A stretch of 35,932 bases of DNA. Origin: Microcaldota archaeon. Its GTDB lineage: Archaea > Micrarchaeota > Micrarchaeia > Micrarchaeales > CABMGC01. The notes beneath the pieces are model-generated. The model was not told the DNA's origin, did no database searches, and saw only the letters and a list, made by a program, of their open reading frames with translations. Both the position numbers and the translations under genes were made by a program. The stretch is taken from NCBI GenBank assembly GCA_021810375.1, contig JAJZJB010000006.1, positions 1 to 35,932 of the forward strand, read 5' to 3'. Below are positions 1 through 7,403 of this stretch, piece after piece. Numbering within the stretch: the stretch's first letter is position 1; every line of letters starts with the position of its first letter.

Positions 1-228
1 AGACCGCTCATAGGGTTCGATAAACAGGAGATCATATCAGTTGCAAAACGCATAGGCACATACGATGAGTCCATAAAACCGTACAAAGACGTATGCTCTA
101 TAAACTCAAAGAATCCTGTTACAAGGACCGATCCGGGATTGATGTCAGAGCTGATCAAGGAGTTCAAGATTGCAGCATTGGTAAAGAAATCCCTAAATCT
201 CTCAAAGGATGTGGTCCATAGCAGATAA
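1..228 (+). CDS. thiI: tRNA 4-thiouridine synthase ThiI, C-terminal fragment
   Basis: This is the 3' end of a gene entering from the left edge; about 75 residues and a TAA stop are visible. The peptide starts RPLIGFDKQEII and continues through GTYDESIKPYKDVCS to NPVTR, matching the end of the ThiI adenylating (PP-loop) domain, where family members carry PLIGMDKEEII, GTYEISI.PYEDCC and KHPVT. ThiI activates U8 of tRNA for sulfur transfer and can also feed thiazole synthesis. No rhodanese domain follows, as is usual in archaea, so the sulfur donor differs from the E. coli enzyme. It converges with the L24e gene. The assignment rests on the C-terminal motif only, as the catalytic part lies outside the window. 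Confidence 0.8.
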   Translation, partial: RPLIGFDKQEIISVAKRIGTYDESIKPYKDVCSINSKNPVTRTDPGLMSELIKEFKIAALVKKSLNLSKDVVHSR

Positions 229-310
229 TTGCATGGGCATCGGCACGACTGTGTCCTCAAGTCTGTTAAAATCAAGGAAATGCAATTGCGTATTGGGCGC
301 TATGCCGCAA

Positions 311-334
311 GCCCGAACCCTGGCAAACAGGGCT
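311..334. terminator. Possible bidirectional hairpin between convergent genes
   Basis: Between the thiI stop and the L24e stop lies a perfect 5-bp stem with a 5-nt loop (CCCTG-gcaaa-CAGGG), nested in a larger AAGCCC...GGGCTT pairing option. Its place between two convergent stops suits transcript-end processing, but there is no clear T-tract, so termination is only an inference. The rest of the 229-333 gap shows no gene or tRNA. Confidence 0.3.
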
Positions 335-507
335 TAGGCACTAGCAACCTGCGATGAAGCTATTTCCTTCCTGCTGGGTTTCTTCCTGTAGAGCTCGCTG
401 TACTTATAGCATCTATCTGAACAATAATAGCGTATGGCCCCATTCCTCTTTACGTATATGAGCCCTGTGCCCCTTTCTATCTCGCCAGTGCAGTATGAGC
501 ATTTCAT
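334..507 (-). CDS. rpl24e: 50S ribosomal protein L24e
   Basis: A 57-residue zinc-ribbon ribosomal protein of the large subunit. It opens MKCSYCTGEIERGTG and has the second cysteine pair in CSDRCYKYSELYRKKPSRK; the four cysteines form the zinc site typical of eL24. The ORF track starts 15 codons earlier, but the ATG at 507 is preferred because it gives the family's usual N-terminus and follows the S28e stop by one base. The order L7Ae-S28e-L24e is a known archaeal cluster. The ndk and infB genes that often follow are absent; thiI converges instead. Confidence 0.92.
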   Translation of the reverse strand: MKCSYCTGEIERGTGLIYVKRNGAIRYYCSDRCYKYSELYRKKPSRKEIASSQVASA

Positions 508-508
508 G

Positions 509-733
509 TTATCTCGCCCGTATTGGCTTGTCCTCCCTGCTTGTATCTCCAAGCCTTATCAGGTCTCCTACCCTGACTTTTCCTGCAATATTCTTCCTTA
601 TTACCCTGCCCTTGTCCGGGCCTTCCAGGATCTTGCCGAGGATCTGCTTGATCTCCCCATATATCCCTGTCCTCCTAGGGGCTACTTCGACTACTTCAGC
701 GAGCCAACCCTCTAGCTTCTTCTCCTCGGCCAT
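509..733 (-). CDS. rps28e: 30S ribosomal protein S28e
   Basis: A 74-residue small-subunit protein with an S1-like beta-barrel fold. The C-terminal run VGDLIRLGDTSREDKPIRAR is close to the S28e family signature (…R…L…ERE.R.LR), and EVVEVAPRRTGIYGEIKQI matches the first strands. The ATG at 733 has the SD-like AAGGTG a few bases upstream. The gene sits 13 bases after the L7Ae stop and abuts L24e, so all three are probably one transcript. Confidence 0.92.
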   Translation of the reverse strand: MAEEKKLEGWLAEVVEVAPRRTGIYGEIKQILGKILEGPDKGRVIRKNIAGKVRVGDLIRLGDTSREDKPIRAR

Positions 734-746
734 TCAAAACACCTTG

Positions 747-1223
747 TTACGCTTGGGCTGCAGGAGCAGCAGGCTTTGACTGCGGCTTGGGAGCGCTTGC
801 CGGCTTTGGCGTTGCTGCGGGCTTTGCAGCCTGTGCAGGCTTCGCCTCTGCAGATCCGGTGCTCTTTCCTGTAATCTTTGCTATAACATCTTTCATCGTG
901 CGTTCTGACTCTCCAGGCTTCTCTATTGACGCTGCAGCGCACGGTACATTGATTCCTATTGCCTTTCCTAGGTCAAGCTTCGTGGGAAGATAGCCGAATG
1001 GTATCTTCTTCTGCTCGCAGAGTGTAGGTATGTGCATTACCACTTCCTCGGGGTCAACGTCTTCAGCGATCACGACAAAGTTTGCAAGGCCTCTCTCGAC
1101 GCTCTTGGTTACTTCATTCGCGCCTTTCCTTATTGTTCCGCTCTGCTTCGCAAGCCGCAATGCCTCCGCTATCTTTCCAGCCACATCTTTCGATACCTCG
1201 AATTTCACATAGGATTTTGCCAT
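747..1223 (-). CDS. rpl7ae: 50S ribosomal protein L7Ae with A/K/P-rich tail
   Basis: L7Ae binds kink-turn RNA in 23S rRNA, box C/D and H/ACA guide RNPs and RNase P. Residues 1 to about 120 are the L7Ae/L30e/S12e fold: GANEVTKSVERG is the RNA-binding loop and ANFVVIAEDVDPEEVVMHIPTLCEQ the conserved core. About 38 residues of alanine/proline/lysine low-complexity sequence follow, beyond the family's usual length of about 120. The ATG at 1223 has GAGGTG as its Shine-Dalgarno site. That site lies inside a predicted kink-loop (separate entry), which points to translational autoregulation. First gene of the L7Ae-S28e-L24e operon. Confidence 0.95.
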   Translation of the reverse strand: MAKSYVKFEVSKDVAGKIAEALRLAKQSGTIRKGANEVTKSVERGLANFVVIAEDVDPEEVVMHIPTLCEQKKIPFGYLPTKLDLGKAIGINVPCAAASIEKPGESERTMKDVIAKITGKSTGSAEAKPAQAAKPAATPKPASAPKPQSKPAAPAAQA

Positions 1224-1228
1224 TTCGA

Positions 1229-1246
1229 CACCTCATGTCATTGGTG
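1229..1246 (-). promoter_or_regulatory. Candidate kink-loop in L7Ae leader, overlapping the SD
   Basis: On the minus strand the leader reads CACC-AAU-GA-CAU-GA-GGUG just upstream of the L7Ae start. CACC/GGUG forms a 4-bp C-stem (a G-U pair can extend it), AAU is a 3-nt bulge ending in U, the two GA dinucleotides can make the tandem sheared G-A pairs, and CAU closes the loop. This is the architecture L7Ae recognises. The GGUG strand is the core of the Shine-Dalgarno site, so protein binding would mask ribosome access. The match is seen in the sequence; autoregulation is inferred, though L7Ae binding to its own leader has been reported in other archaea. Confidence 0.6.
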
Positions 1247-1277
1247 CAACAATTAGTTGCGCTAACCTAATGGTTAG
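1246..1277 (-). promoter_or_regulatory. Two tandem hairpins in the L7Ae leader
   Basis: Upstream of the kink-loop are two perfect stems read on the minus strand: CTAACC-atta-GGTTAG (1262-1277) and GCAAC-taatt-GTTGC (1246-1260). With a start near 1280 they would fill almost the whole 5' leader. The second shares its last base with the kink-loop stem, so the two could compete. Confidence 0.5.
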
Positions 1278-1301
1278 TTACATATCATATGCAACGTATA
1301 A

Positions 1302-1315
1302 CCTTAAATACCTTT
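1302..1315 (-). promoter_or_regulatory. TATA-type promoter of the L7Ae operon
   Basis: Minus-strand AAAGGTATTTAAGG resembles an archaeal BRE/TATA element and would place the transcript start near 1280, giving a leader of about 57 nt. It overlaps the end of the degraded ORF described next. Confidence 0.5.
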
Positions 1316-1560
1316 CACGCTGCCTGCAGAGAAACCATTATAAGTGCCGTTCACACTAGGTTCCAGCAAGCCTGTCACGCCAGCTACTGTGACTGGCTTT
1401 CCTATTGAGGTCTCGTTCAGCGTAGCGTTTACTTCAAAGCCTTCAGATCCTATTTCCACCGGGATATTAGGGAGATGTTCAGTTGCATATTCTACTGGTC
1501 AGAGGGAAGTTACGCCTCTGGAGACAACCTGCAGTTATGCAATGGCAGAAAAATCAGATG
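1304..1560 (-). pseudogene. Relic of a glycine-rich surface-protein gene paralog
   Basis: Read on the minus strand, about 60 codons ending in TAA at 1304 encode a peptide with EGFEVNATLNETSIGKPVT, closely matching SGYNVTAVLNETAIGKPVT in the intact surface protein at 3110-5044. The preceding NIPVEIG aligns with NIPLNLT. Further upstream the frame is broken by TGA and TAA, and only scraps such as SRGVT (compare ARGIT) persist, with sequence missing relative to the intact copy. It has no start codon in context and no glycine-rich domain. I read it as the remnant of a duplicated gene; the plus-strand 81-aa ORF here is its antisense shadow. The upstream boundary is approximate. Confidence 0.6.
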
Positions 1561-1632
1561 AAGATTATATAGTTACTGCATGCTTATAAGTGTTTCAATG
1601 CTCATCGGGCGGTGATGAATCCCCAACAAACA

Positions 1633-1642
1633 TTTTATAAGG
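1633..1642 (+). promoter_or_regulatory. TATA box for the 417-aa gene
   Basis: TTTTATAAGG lies about 30 bases before the TTG/GTG start cluster at 1670-1673, so the transcript would be leaderless or nearly so. Confidence 0.5.
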
Positions 1643-1669
1643 AGCAGATGCAGTAACTAATCCTAATGC

Positions 1670-2923
1670 TTGGTGCTGCAAGTGACTGCTATTATTGATG
1701 CCCCTACAGAGGCAAGTAAGAATTCGTACCGTATAGAGTCAAGATTCAAGCTTGACGATGCCAGTGTGGAAAAGGCAGTCTTGCAATACCAGAAATACGT
1801 TTCTGCTGCAAAGCAGGCAACAAAGGGCGATGCATCTCCTGGAGCATTATATCTCATGGCTGCAAGGACTGCCGCAGAAGCAGGACTTGTGGAGAGAAGC
1901 ACCAGCGAACAGGACATGGAGACCCTCGCATCTACGGAAAAGTCCGAGTCAAGAATATCATCTCAGCTTAATTATGCCTCGTCGCTGCGCGAACGCCTGC
2001 TTAGGGATCCTCCGCCATGGGCTAAGGGAGGAGAGGAAGTGCTCTCAAACGCCGAATACTCATCATACTTCGAAACAATAAATATTGCGTTTCAGGAGAA
2101 TGTGCCTACGGCAAAGATAATAGACCTTATAGGCATAATCGCGTCAAAATTGCCTGACAAGGACGAGGCATGCATTGCCGTAGAAGTCGCAAACATTGCA
2201 AAGCAGAAAAAGAGGCATATGTATCTCTATGAACTGGCTGTCCATTATAAGCTGGGAAACGATATTACTGAATATGCATATGCCAGAATAAGACGAATTA
2301 CGGTGACAAAAGACCTAGCGATGCCGAATGCCGAGCAGGCGTTTACTGCATTCAAAAATGCGGGTATGCATGGGGATGCCATATCCGTTGCAGCAGAATT
2401 CAATCTTAAGTCGAACGGCTCGCTGGGTGGCAAGGTCAGCCGCGCAGCGGCAATAATAAACGAGGTCAACGATCCAGCTATGAAAAAGAACCTCATACTG
2501 TTTGCCCAGGAAGCATACAAGGTAAGGGGAAACTACGAAGTTGCTTCAGAGCTTGCGCATGATTATAGAAACTGGCTGCTCAGTGAAGACGAGAAGGCCG
2601 CCCGCGCCGAGGAGCTGCTAGAAAGGAAGATGCGTGCGCCTGAGAGGAACAGGATACTCATGGCAATGCGAAGGGAAGACAAGAAAGTTCCAAAGTTGCC
2701 TCACCAGAAAACATTGCTGACCTTTACCGAGAAGGAAATACTTGACCTTCTCATCAGGGATTCCACGTCTGTACCGGCTCACTACGCAAAATGGCCTGCG
2801 GAGCTTAGGCCGAAGCCGCAGGAAGTGAGTATTGACATGAATGACTTCCGTGCAGACCTAAAAGCCCTATTAATTAGAGGAGACCTCCAGAAAACTGGAA
2901 ATAGGTACAGGTTGAGAGCTTAA
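1670..2923 (+). CDS. Unknown helical protein, possible C-terminal winged helix
   Basis: I do not recognise this 417-residue protein. It has no signal peptide or membrane segment and is rich in alanine, glutamate and lysine, with heptad-like helical stretches from about residue 150 to 340 (for example AIINEVNDPAMKKNLILFAQ) that could form a helical-repeat solenoid. The last 70 residues, from FTEKEILDLLI to the end, alternate helices with a short terminal strand (KTGNRYRLRA) like a small winged helix. The start is uncertain: TTG at 1670 and GTG at 1673 or 1682 are all in frame, and the TATA spacing favours a leaderless start near 1670. It stands alone, divergent from L7Ae and convergent with the surface-protein gene. 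A nucleic-acid or scaffold role is a guess. Confidence 0.65.
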   Translation: MVLQVTAIIDAPTEASKNSYRIESRFKLDDASVEKAVLQYQKYVSAAKQATKGDASPGALYLMAARTAAEAGLVERSTSEQDMETLASTEKSESRISSQLNYASSLRERLLRDPPPWAKGGEEVLSNAEYSSYFETINIAFQENVPTAKIIDLIGIIASKLPDKDEACIAVEVANIAKQKKRHMYLYELAVHYKLGNDITEYAYARIRRITVTKDLAMPNAEQAFTAFKNAGMHGDAISVAAEFNLKSNGSLGGKVSRAAAIINEVNDPAMKKNLILFAQEAYKVRGNYEVASELAHDYRNWLLSEDEKAARAEELLERKMRAPERNRILMAMRREDKKVPKLPHQKTLLTFTEKEILDLLIRDSTSVPAHYAKWPAELRPKPQEVSIDMNDFRADLKALLIRGDLQKTGNRYRLRA

Positions 2924-3109
2924 CCCAGCACCTAGTGCACTGAATATCTCGAGAGAAAGGTTATCGGAGCAGGAAAGGATCAATGGCCAAAACCATCTTG
3001 CGCGCGATTCATATAACTAAGCCAGCCTAATTAGCCATTAAAGCCCGGAGCTACTCACATTCATCAATTGCCTAGGAAACACGCAGCTCCACAACTTCAT
3101 TGCTCTGCT

Positions 3110-5044
3110 TCATGCATTAGAGAGGCTGCATCCGCCATTTCCATATGGTGTCCATGTAAGAACTGCAATGCCACCGTTTCCTCCGCCACCGCCGGCATGT
3201 GCTGTCCCTGCTGCGCCACCCTGCCCCGCGTTGCTTGTGCTTCCTGCAGATCCTCCAGGTCCGGCATAGTTCCCTATGGCAGATGAACCAGCACCGCCAT
3301 TAGATCCGCCATTGCCGCCACCATAGCCCTCATAGCCTGACGCACCGCCCCCTCCACTACCATAACCTCCGCCACCGCCGGCTCCAATGCTGATGGACAG
3401 GTTTCCTGCGCCTCCGTAGAAACCGATACCTCCGGATCCGCTATCATAGGTAGGGCCTCCACCGCCTCCTGCGTTAAGGCTCCCCTGCGAACCATATTCC
3501 TGACCATAATAGTTAAATCCACCCGCCCCTCCACTGCTGCCTGTTCCTCCCCCGCCGCCATATTGTGGATTGCTAACGGTTCCGGCACCAGCCCCTCCAT
3601 CAGAGGCAGCTACAAGTCTCCCTGATTCTAATATTGCTGTGCTTCCCCCGCCGCCTCCGGATCCTGCGAAGTCCTCGGATCCGGAACCTGCTCCACCTCC
3701 TCCGCCATAGTATCCTGCTCCGCCGCCCCCTCCTCCTCCAGATGCACCATACGCTCCTCCGCCTCCCCCGCCGCCAACATATACTGTTAAGTTGCTGCCT
3801 GCGCTGAAAGTGGCAGAGCCAGTCACTTTTAATGCACTGTCCCCAGAATAGCCCCCCGAATTATTATATTCGCTACCGCCCCCTCCGCCGCCATAAAGCA
3901 CATAATCGAATGTTACGGCATGTGGTATAATGCCAGAATAATATGTAGTGATAGTGCTATTGCAGACTGGGACCCCGCCCTCTGATGAGAGCTTTCCCTG
4001 CGGTACAGTGGTGGTTATCTGTGGCGCTACGGTTGTAGTACTTATAGAGGTTGTTTGCGTATAATTGTTTGTATATGCTGTAGTTACAGGGATTAGACCT
4101 GTGGTTACATTGCCTGGAAGTGTTGTTATTTCTGCCTGGGTTACTGGCTTGCCTATGGCAGTCTCATTTAGAACCGCAGTCACATTGTATCCGCTCTTCA
4201 GTTCACTTACATTCGCCTGGAAAGTTAGGTTAAGTGGTATATTGTATTGGTCTGAGAGGCACATGCCCACGGTGTAGTTGCCTGTAACATTGCCATTCCT
4301 AAGGTTCCCTGCCATCTTCACCCTTACGCATCCCATTCCATTATGCGTTGCGGGTCCAAGCACAGTTACTGTAGTGCTGTTTGCTGTTTTGTTCCTATTT
4401 AGGTCTGAAATAAATGTGTTTATTCCTGAGTCTAGTGTTGCTCCAGAGTAAGAAGGCTGGCATGTAATCCCTCTGGCAGAAGAATTACTAGAGCCAATTA
4501 AACCAAGAGCGAACGAGCTCTTGGAGCAAGAATATGCTGTGCCGTTTGCAAGGTAAACTTCTACTTCAGTCAAGTTGCCGATTATGGGTATGCCTGTTGC
4601 ATTGAAGTAAATACGCGAATCGTTACCGTACTTCTGGTAAGTAAGCCTGATAGGAAATTGAGTATCGAGGTTTCCTATGAGCGCGACTCCACTGAGTCGC
4701 AGGTCTATGCGACCTGAGTAACTCACGTTGAACTGGTTCGACGAGAGCAGTTTCTGCGTAGCGACGGTTACCACCCCTCCAACAGTCCTGTTTGACGAAG
4801 AGGCCAACTCTGCCTGCAGAGCGTTTGAGTTTCCTCCTCCATAGCCGAGCAAGAAATAAGCGGCAATGCCTATTATCACTAATACTATCACTATGCCTGC
4901 CACAACCGATGTACCTATGCCACTGCCTTTAGCTCTCGGGCGCGTAGCGCTTGACTCAGGAGCCTGTGGCTGTGGAGTGACGGTCGGCCGCGCCTGAGGT
5001 TTTGCAGGCTGCTGGTCATATGTGTTCCCATTATCCGAGGACAT
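3110..5044 (-). CDS. Membrane-anchored glycine-rich surface protein
   Basis: This 644-residue protein has a Pro/Gln-rich cytoplasmic N-terminus (1-40), one transmembrane helix at about 46-67 (VVAGIVIVLVIIGIAAYFLL) and a long exterior part. Residues ~70-350 are Ser/Thr/Asn-rich with many N-x-S/T sites. From about 385 to 630 it is dominated by GGGGG runs with strand-like inserts such as ALKVTGSATFSAGSNLTVYV, and it ends GGIAVLTW. That layout resembles the glycine-rich domains of adhesins and phage tail proteins (Gly_rich_2-like), which can form polyglycine II bundles. Four cysteines in the exterior part could pair. It stands alone behind a strong TATA box. A surface or adhesion role is inferred. 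The middle region recurs as a relic at 1304-1560. Confidence 0.75.
   Translation of the reverse strand: MSSDNGNTYDQQPAKPQARPTVTPQPQAPESSATRPRAKGSGIGTSVVAGIVIVLVIIGIAAYFLLGYGGGNSNALQAELASSSNRTVGGVVTVATQKLLSSNQFNVSYSGRIDLRLSGVALIGNLDTQFPIRLTYQKYGNDSRIYFNATGIPIIGNLTEVEVYLANGTAYSCSKSSFALGLIGSSNSSARGITCQPSYSGATLDSGINTFISDLNRNKTANSTTVTVLGPATHNGMGCVRVKMAGNLRNGNVTGNYTVGMCLSDQYNIPLNLTFQANVSELKSGYNVTAVLNETAIGKPVTQAEITTLPGNVTTGLIPVTTAYTNNYTQTTSISTTTVAPQITTTVPQGKLSSEGGVPVCNSTITTYYSGIIPHAVTFDYVLYGGGGGGSEYNNSGGYSGDSALKVTGSATFSAGSNLTVYVGGGGGGGAYGASGGGGGGGAGYYGGGGGAGSGSEDFAGSGGGGGSTAILESGRLVAASDGGAGAGTVSNPQYGGGGGTGSSGGAGGFNYYGQEYGSQGSLNAGGGGGPTYDSGSGGIGFYGGAGNLSISIGAGGGGGYGSGGGGASGYEGYGGGNGGSNGGAGSSAIGNYAGPGGSAGSTSNAGQGGAAGTAHAGGGGGNGGIAVLTWTPYGNGGCSLSNA
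3145..3905 (-). repeat. Low-complexity GGN/GGX repeat tract
   Basis: About 750 bases of dense GGC/GGA/GGT codons (seen as CC-rich runs on the plus strand) encode the glycine-rich domain. Such near-repetitive DNA is prone to slippage, so the copy number here may vary between strains or be misassembled. Confidence 0.75.
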
Positions 5045-5061
5045 GCCTTGCTATACTTTCT

Positions 5062-5077
5062 GAATATTTATATATCC
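5062..5077 (-). promoter_or_regulatory. TATA box for the glycine-rich surface protein
   Basis: Minus-strand GGATATATAAATATTC is a strong AT-rich TATA element about 20-30 bases before the ATG at 5044, implying a very short leader. Confidence 0.55.
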
Positions 5078-5182
5078 TTGTATATATCGAGCATAGCATC
5101 ACTTGAATCCTAGGGAAAAGTGCAGTACCCTATAATCGCAGCGCCGTTGACACGTTCAAACTGCTGCAGCTAGTTGCCTGCG

Positions 5183-5196
5183 CAAAAAGCCGGGCC
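5183..5196 (-). terminator. Possible T-tract terminator after EF-2
   Basis: On the minus strand, within about 25 bases of the EF-2 stop, GGCCCGGCTTTTTG gives a G/C-rich segment followed by five Ts, a pattern that can end archaeal transcripts. The rest of 5045-5206 holds only the surface-protein promoter. Confidence 0.35.
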
Positions 5197-5206
5197 GTGA
5201 AAGGAA

Positions 5207-7399
5207 TCAGTCCATGAATTGGTCTGGCGTCGGAGGATTCTCAGGAACCCCTTTCCTCTTCCTTATCTCGCGAACAACCTTGTCCTGCAGCTCCTTGTTG
5301 AGCTTCTCATACCCTGCATATTCTGGGTACCAGATGGCCTTCCCCTGGGTAAGTCCCCTCATCTCGTTGGAGAATCCTTTTATGACTTCGGCAACAGGCA
5401 GCTTCGCTATTATCGTGACATTCTCATTCTCCTGCTGTATATCCATTACCTGCCCGCGCTTGCTCTGCAGGAATGAGATCACGTCCGAGAGATACTCCTG
5501 TCCTATATTTATCGTGAACTTCTGCTTCGGCTCCATGAGGACCACACCTGCAGTAAGCATGCCTGCATAGATGGGCCTTCTCATTGCAGGAATTATCTGT
5601 GCAGGGCCCCTGTGTACTGGGTCTTCGTGTATTGTTGCATCTGTTATGGAGACCTTTATCCCGGATACTTTCTCCCTTGCGAGAGGCCCGTCCTTGACCG
5701 CCTCCTCAAATCCCTCTATAAGCAGCTCCATTACCTCGTTGAGGTACTGTACGCCTTTTGTGGCATCTATGAGAACGCTCCTGTTTGATACGTCGACAAC
5801 ACCTCTGGCTTCCTCTCTGGTGAGACCGGCCTTTATCAGAGGCTCCCAGAACTGCCTCCCTTTAGGCTTGCCTTCCCGCAGCTCGCCGCTCTCTATCATG
5901 TCAATGACTCCTTGCGGCAGTGGTTCTACGTTGATGTAGAATCTGGTATGCCTGTTAGGCGACTTGCCCTCGACATTCTCAACGGATCTCTCAATCGTTT
6001 CCCTATATACAACTATCGGTTCGCTCGTTGTGATAGGCACTTTGAACTCGTCCCTGATCTTTGTCTCAATTACCTCCAGGTGAAGTTCTCCCATTCCGCT
6101 TACTAAGTGCTCTCCAGTCTCCTGGTTTAGTTCTACCAGTATTGTCTGGTCTCCCTTCGTGAGCTCCCTCAAGGCCTCTATGAGTTTTGCCATATCTCGC
6201 GTGTCCTTTGCCTCTATGGCCTTGGTTACAACAGGCTGCGAGTAGTGCTTTATCTGTTCGAACGGCTCAATATTGTTCTCGCTGACAGTGTCGCCTATTG
6301 AAGCATTCTTCAGCCCTATAAGCGCTGCTATGTTTCCCGCTGGCACCGCGTCTATCAGAACCCTGTCTGGTCCCATGTAGAGCCCCACCATCTGCACTTT
6401 CTGCGGGTCCGGCATCCCGGTAACATATACGTCTACCCCTTTTCTCACCGTGCCTGAGAAGATCCTGCCTATCGCCACCTCTCCTGCCTGCTTGTCATAA
6501 TTTATTCCGAATACTATGCAGCAGACAGGCCCGTCCTTATTCACTGCGAGCATGTCTTTTCCGTCCACAGTGGACAGGTCGCCATGCCAGAGGTGAGGGA
6601 TCCTGTACTTCTGTGCCTCTCCCGGGTCTGGCATATGCTCTATGATCATCGAGAGTACCGCCTCATCTATCGGCGCCACCTCCTGAAGCTTCTGCTCGTC
6701 ATTCTTGGCAGTGAGGTCCCATATGTCCTTAAATGTTACCTTGTACTTCTCCATGATCCTTTTCGAAATGGCCCACTTCTTGTAAGCGGAACCAAAGCAG
6801 ATGCTTCCTCCCTCGACGCTGACCTGCCACTTCTTGGCAAATTCCTCAGGTGCGAATCTGGTTATCAGCTTGTTGATATCATTTATTAGGTGAAGAAGCC
6901 TCTCGAACGCCTGTTCCGGTGTCAATTTCAGTTCATTGAGCAGCCTGTCTGTCTTGTTGACGAAAAGGACTGGCTTTGCCCTTTCCTGCAGCGCCTGCCT
7001 TAGCACAGTCTCAGTCTGCGGCATTATCCCCTCTACTGGATCCACTACAAGCACCACGCCGTCCACAGCCCTCATTGACCTTGTGACATGGCCGCCGAAA
7101 TCTACGTGGCCTGGGGTATCTATGAGGTTGATTATGTAATCCACGTCGCCGTAATTGAATCCGAGGGATATGTTTGCCGACTTGATCGTCATCCTCCTAT
7201 CCTTCTCTATGGCCTCGTAATTCGTGTAAAGTGCTTCGGCCGCAACAGTCTTTGATATTATGCCTGCGCGCGCAAGCAGCGAGTCCGTAAGCGTTGTCTT
7301 CCCGTGGTGTACATGCGCGATTATGGCAACGTTCCTTATCTGGCTGACATTGCCCATTATCTTTGCCACTTGCTCTACTACGAATTCTTTCCTTACCAA
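5207..7399 (-). CDS. fusA: Translation elongation factor aEF-2
   Basis: A full-length 730-residue GTPase that translocates tRNA-mRNA on the ribosome. Visible motifs: P-loop at 28-35, switch I TIKSAN at 71-76, DTPGHVDFGG (G3), NKTD (G4), domain III/V sequence such as GMGELHLEV, and the diphthamide loop HEDPVHRGPAQ with the modified His at about 596. Two G-domain sites are unusual: the P-loop reads AHVHHGKT instead of AHVDHGKT, and switch I reads RRMTI instead of RGITI. The start is TTG at 7399, directly behind GGTGATC that overlaps the S7 stop; the in-frame ATG 14 codons later would remove the usual N-terminal helix. Last gene of the L30e-S12-S7-EF-2 operon. Confidence 0.96.
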   Translation of the reverse strand: MVRKEFVVEQVAKIMGNVSQIRNVAIIAHVHHGKTTLTDSLLARAGIISKTVAAEALYTNYEAIEKDRRMTIKSANISLGFNYGDVDYIINLIDTPGHVDFGGHVTRSMRAVDGVVLVVDPVEGIMPQTETVLRQALQERAKPVLFVNKTDRLLNELKLTPEQAFERLLHLINDINKLITRFAPEEFAKKWQVSVEGGSICFGSAYKKWAISKRIMEKYKVTFKDIWDLTAKNDEQKLQEVAPIDEAVLSMIIEHMPDPGEAQKYRIPHLWHGDLSTVDGKDMLAVNKDGPVCCIVFGINYDKQAGEVAIGRIFSGTVRKGVDVYVTGMPDPQKVQMVGLYMGPDRVLIDAVPAGNIAALIGLKNASIGDTVSENNIEPFEQIKHYSQPVVTKAIEAKDTRDMAKLIEALRELTKGDQTILVELNQETGEHLVSGMGELHLEVIETKIRDEFKVPITTSEPIVVYRETIERSVENVEGKSPNRHTRFYINVEPLPQGVIDMIESGELREGKPKGRQFWEPLIKAGLTREEARGVVDVSNRSVLIDATKGVQYLNEVMELLIEGFEEAVKDGPLAREKVSGIKVSITDATIHEDPVHRGPAQIIPAMRRPIYAGMLTAGVVLMEPKQKFTINIGQEYLSDVISFLQSKRGQVMDIQQENENVTIIAKLPVAEVIKGFSNEMRGLTQGKAIWYPEYAGYEKLNKELQDKVVREIRKRKGVPENPPTPDQFMD

Positions 7400-7403
7400 A
7401 GGA

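Noticed and set aside
434-779. Two plus-strand ORFs (93 and 94 aa)
   Set aside because: Antisense to L24e, S28e and the L7Ae tail.
1344-1589. Plus-strand ORF of 81 aa
   Set aside because: The conserved signal is on the other strand: it is antisense to the surface-protein relic.
1610-1660. GGTGATGA resembling a C/D box start
   Set aside because: No D or D' box follows; it lies just before a TATA box and gene start.
3274-3600. Minus-strand ORF of 108 aa
   Set aside because: An alternative frame in the GC-rich glycine repeat tract.
3110-3905. Glycine repeats as a possible CRISPR-like or tandem DNA repeat
   Set aside because: The repeats are codon-level GGN runs in one open frame without fixed unit length or spacers.
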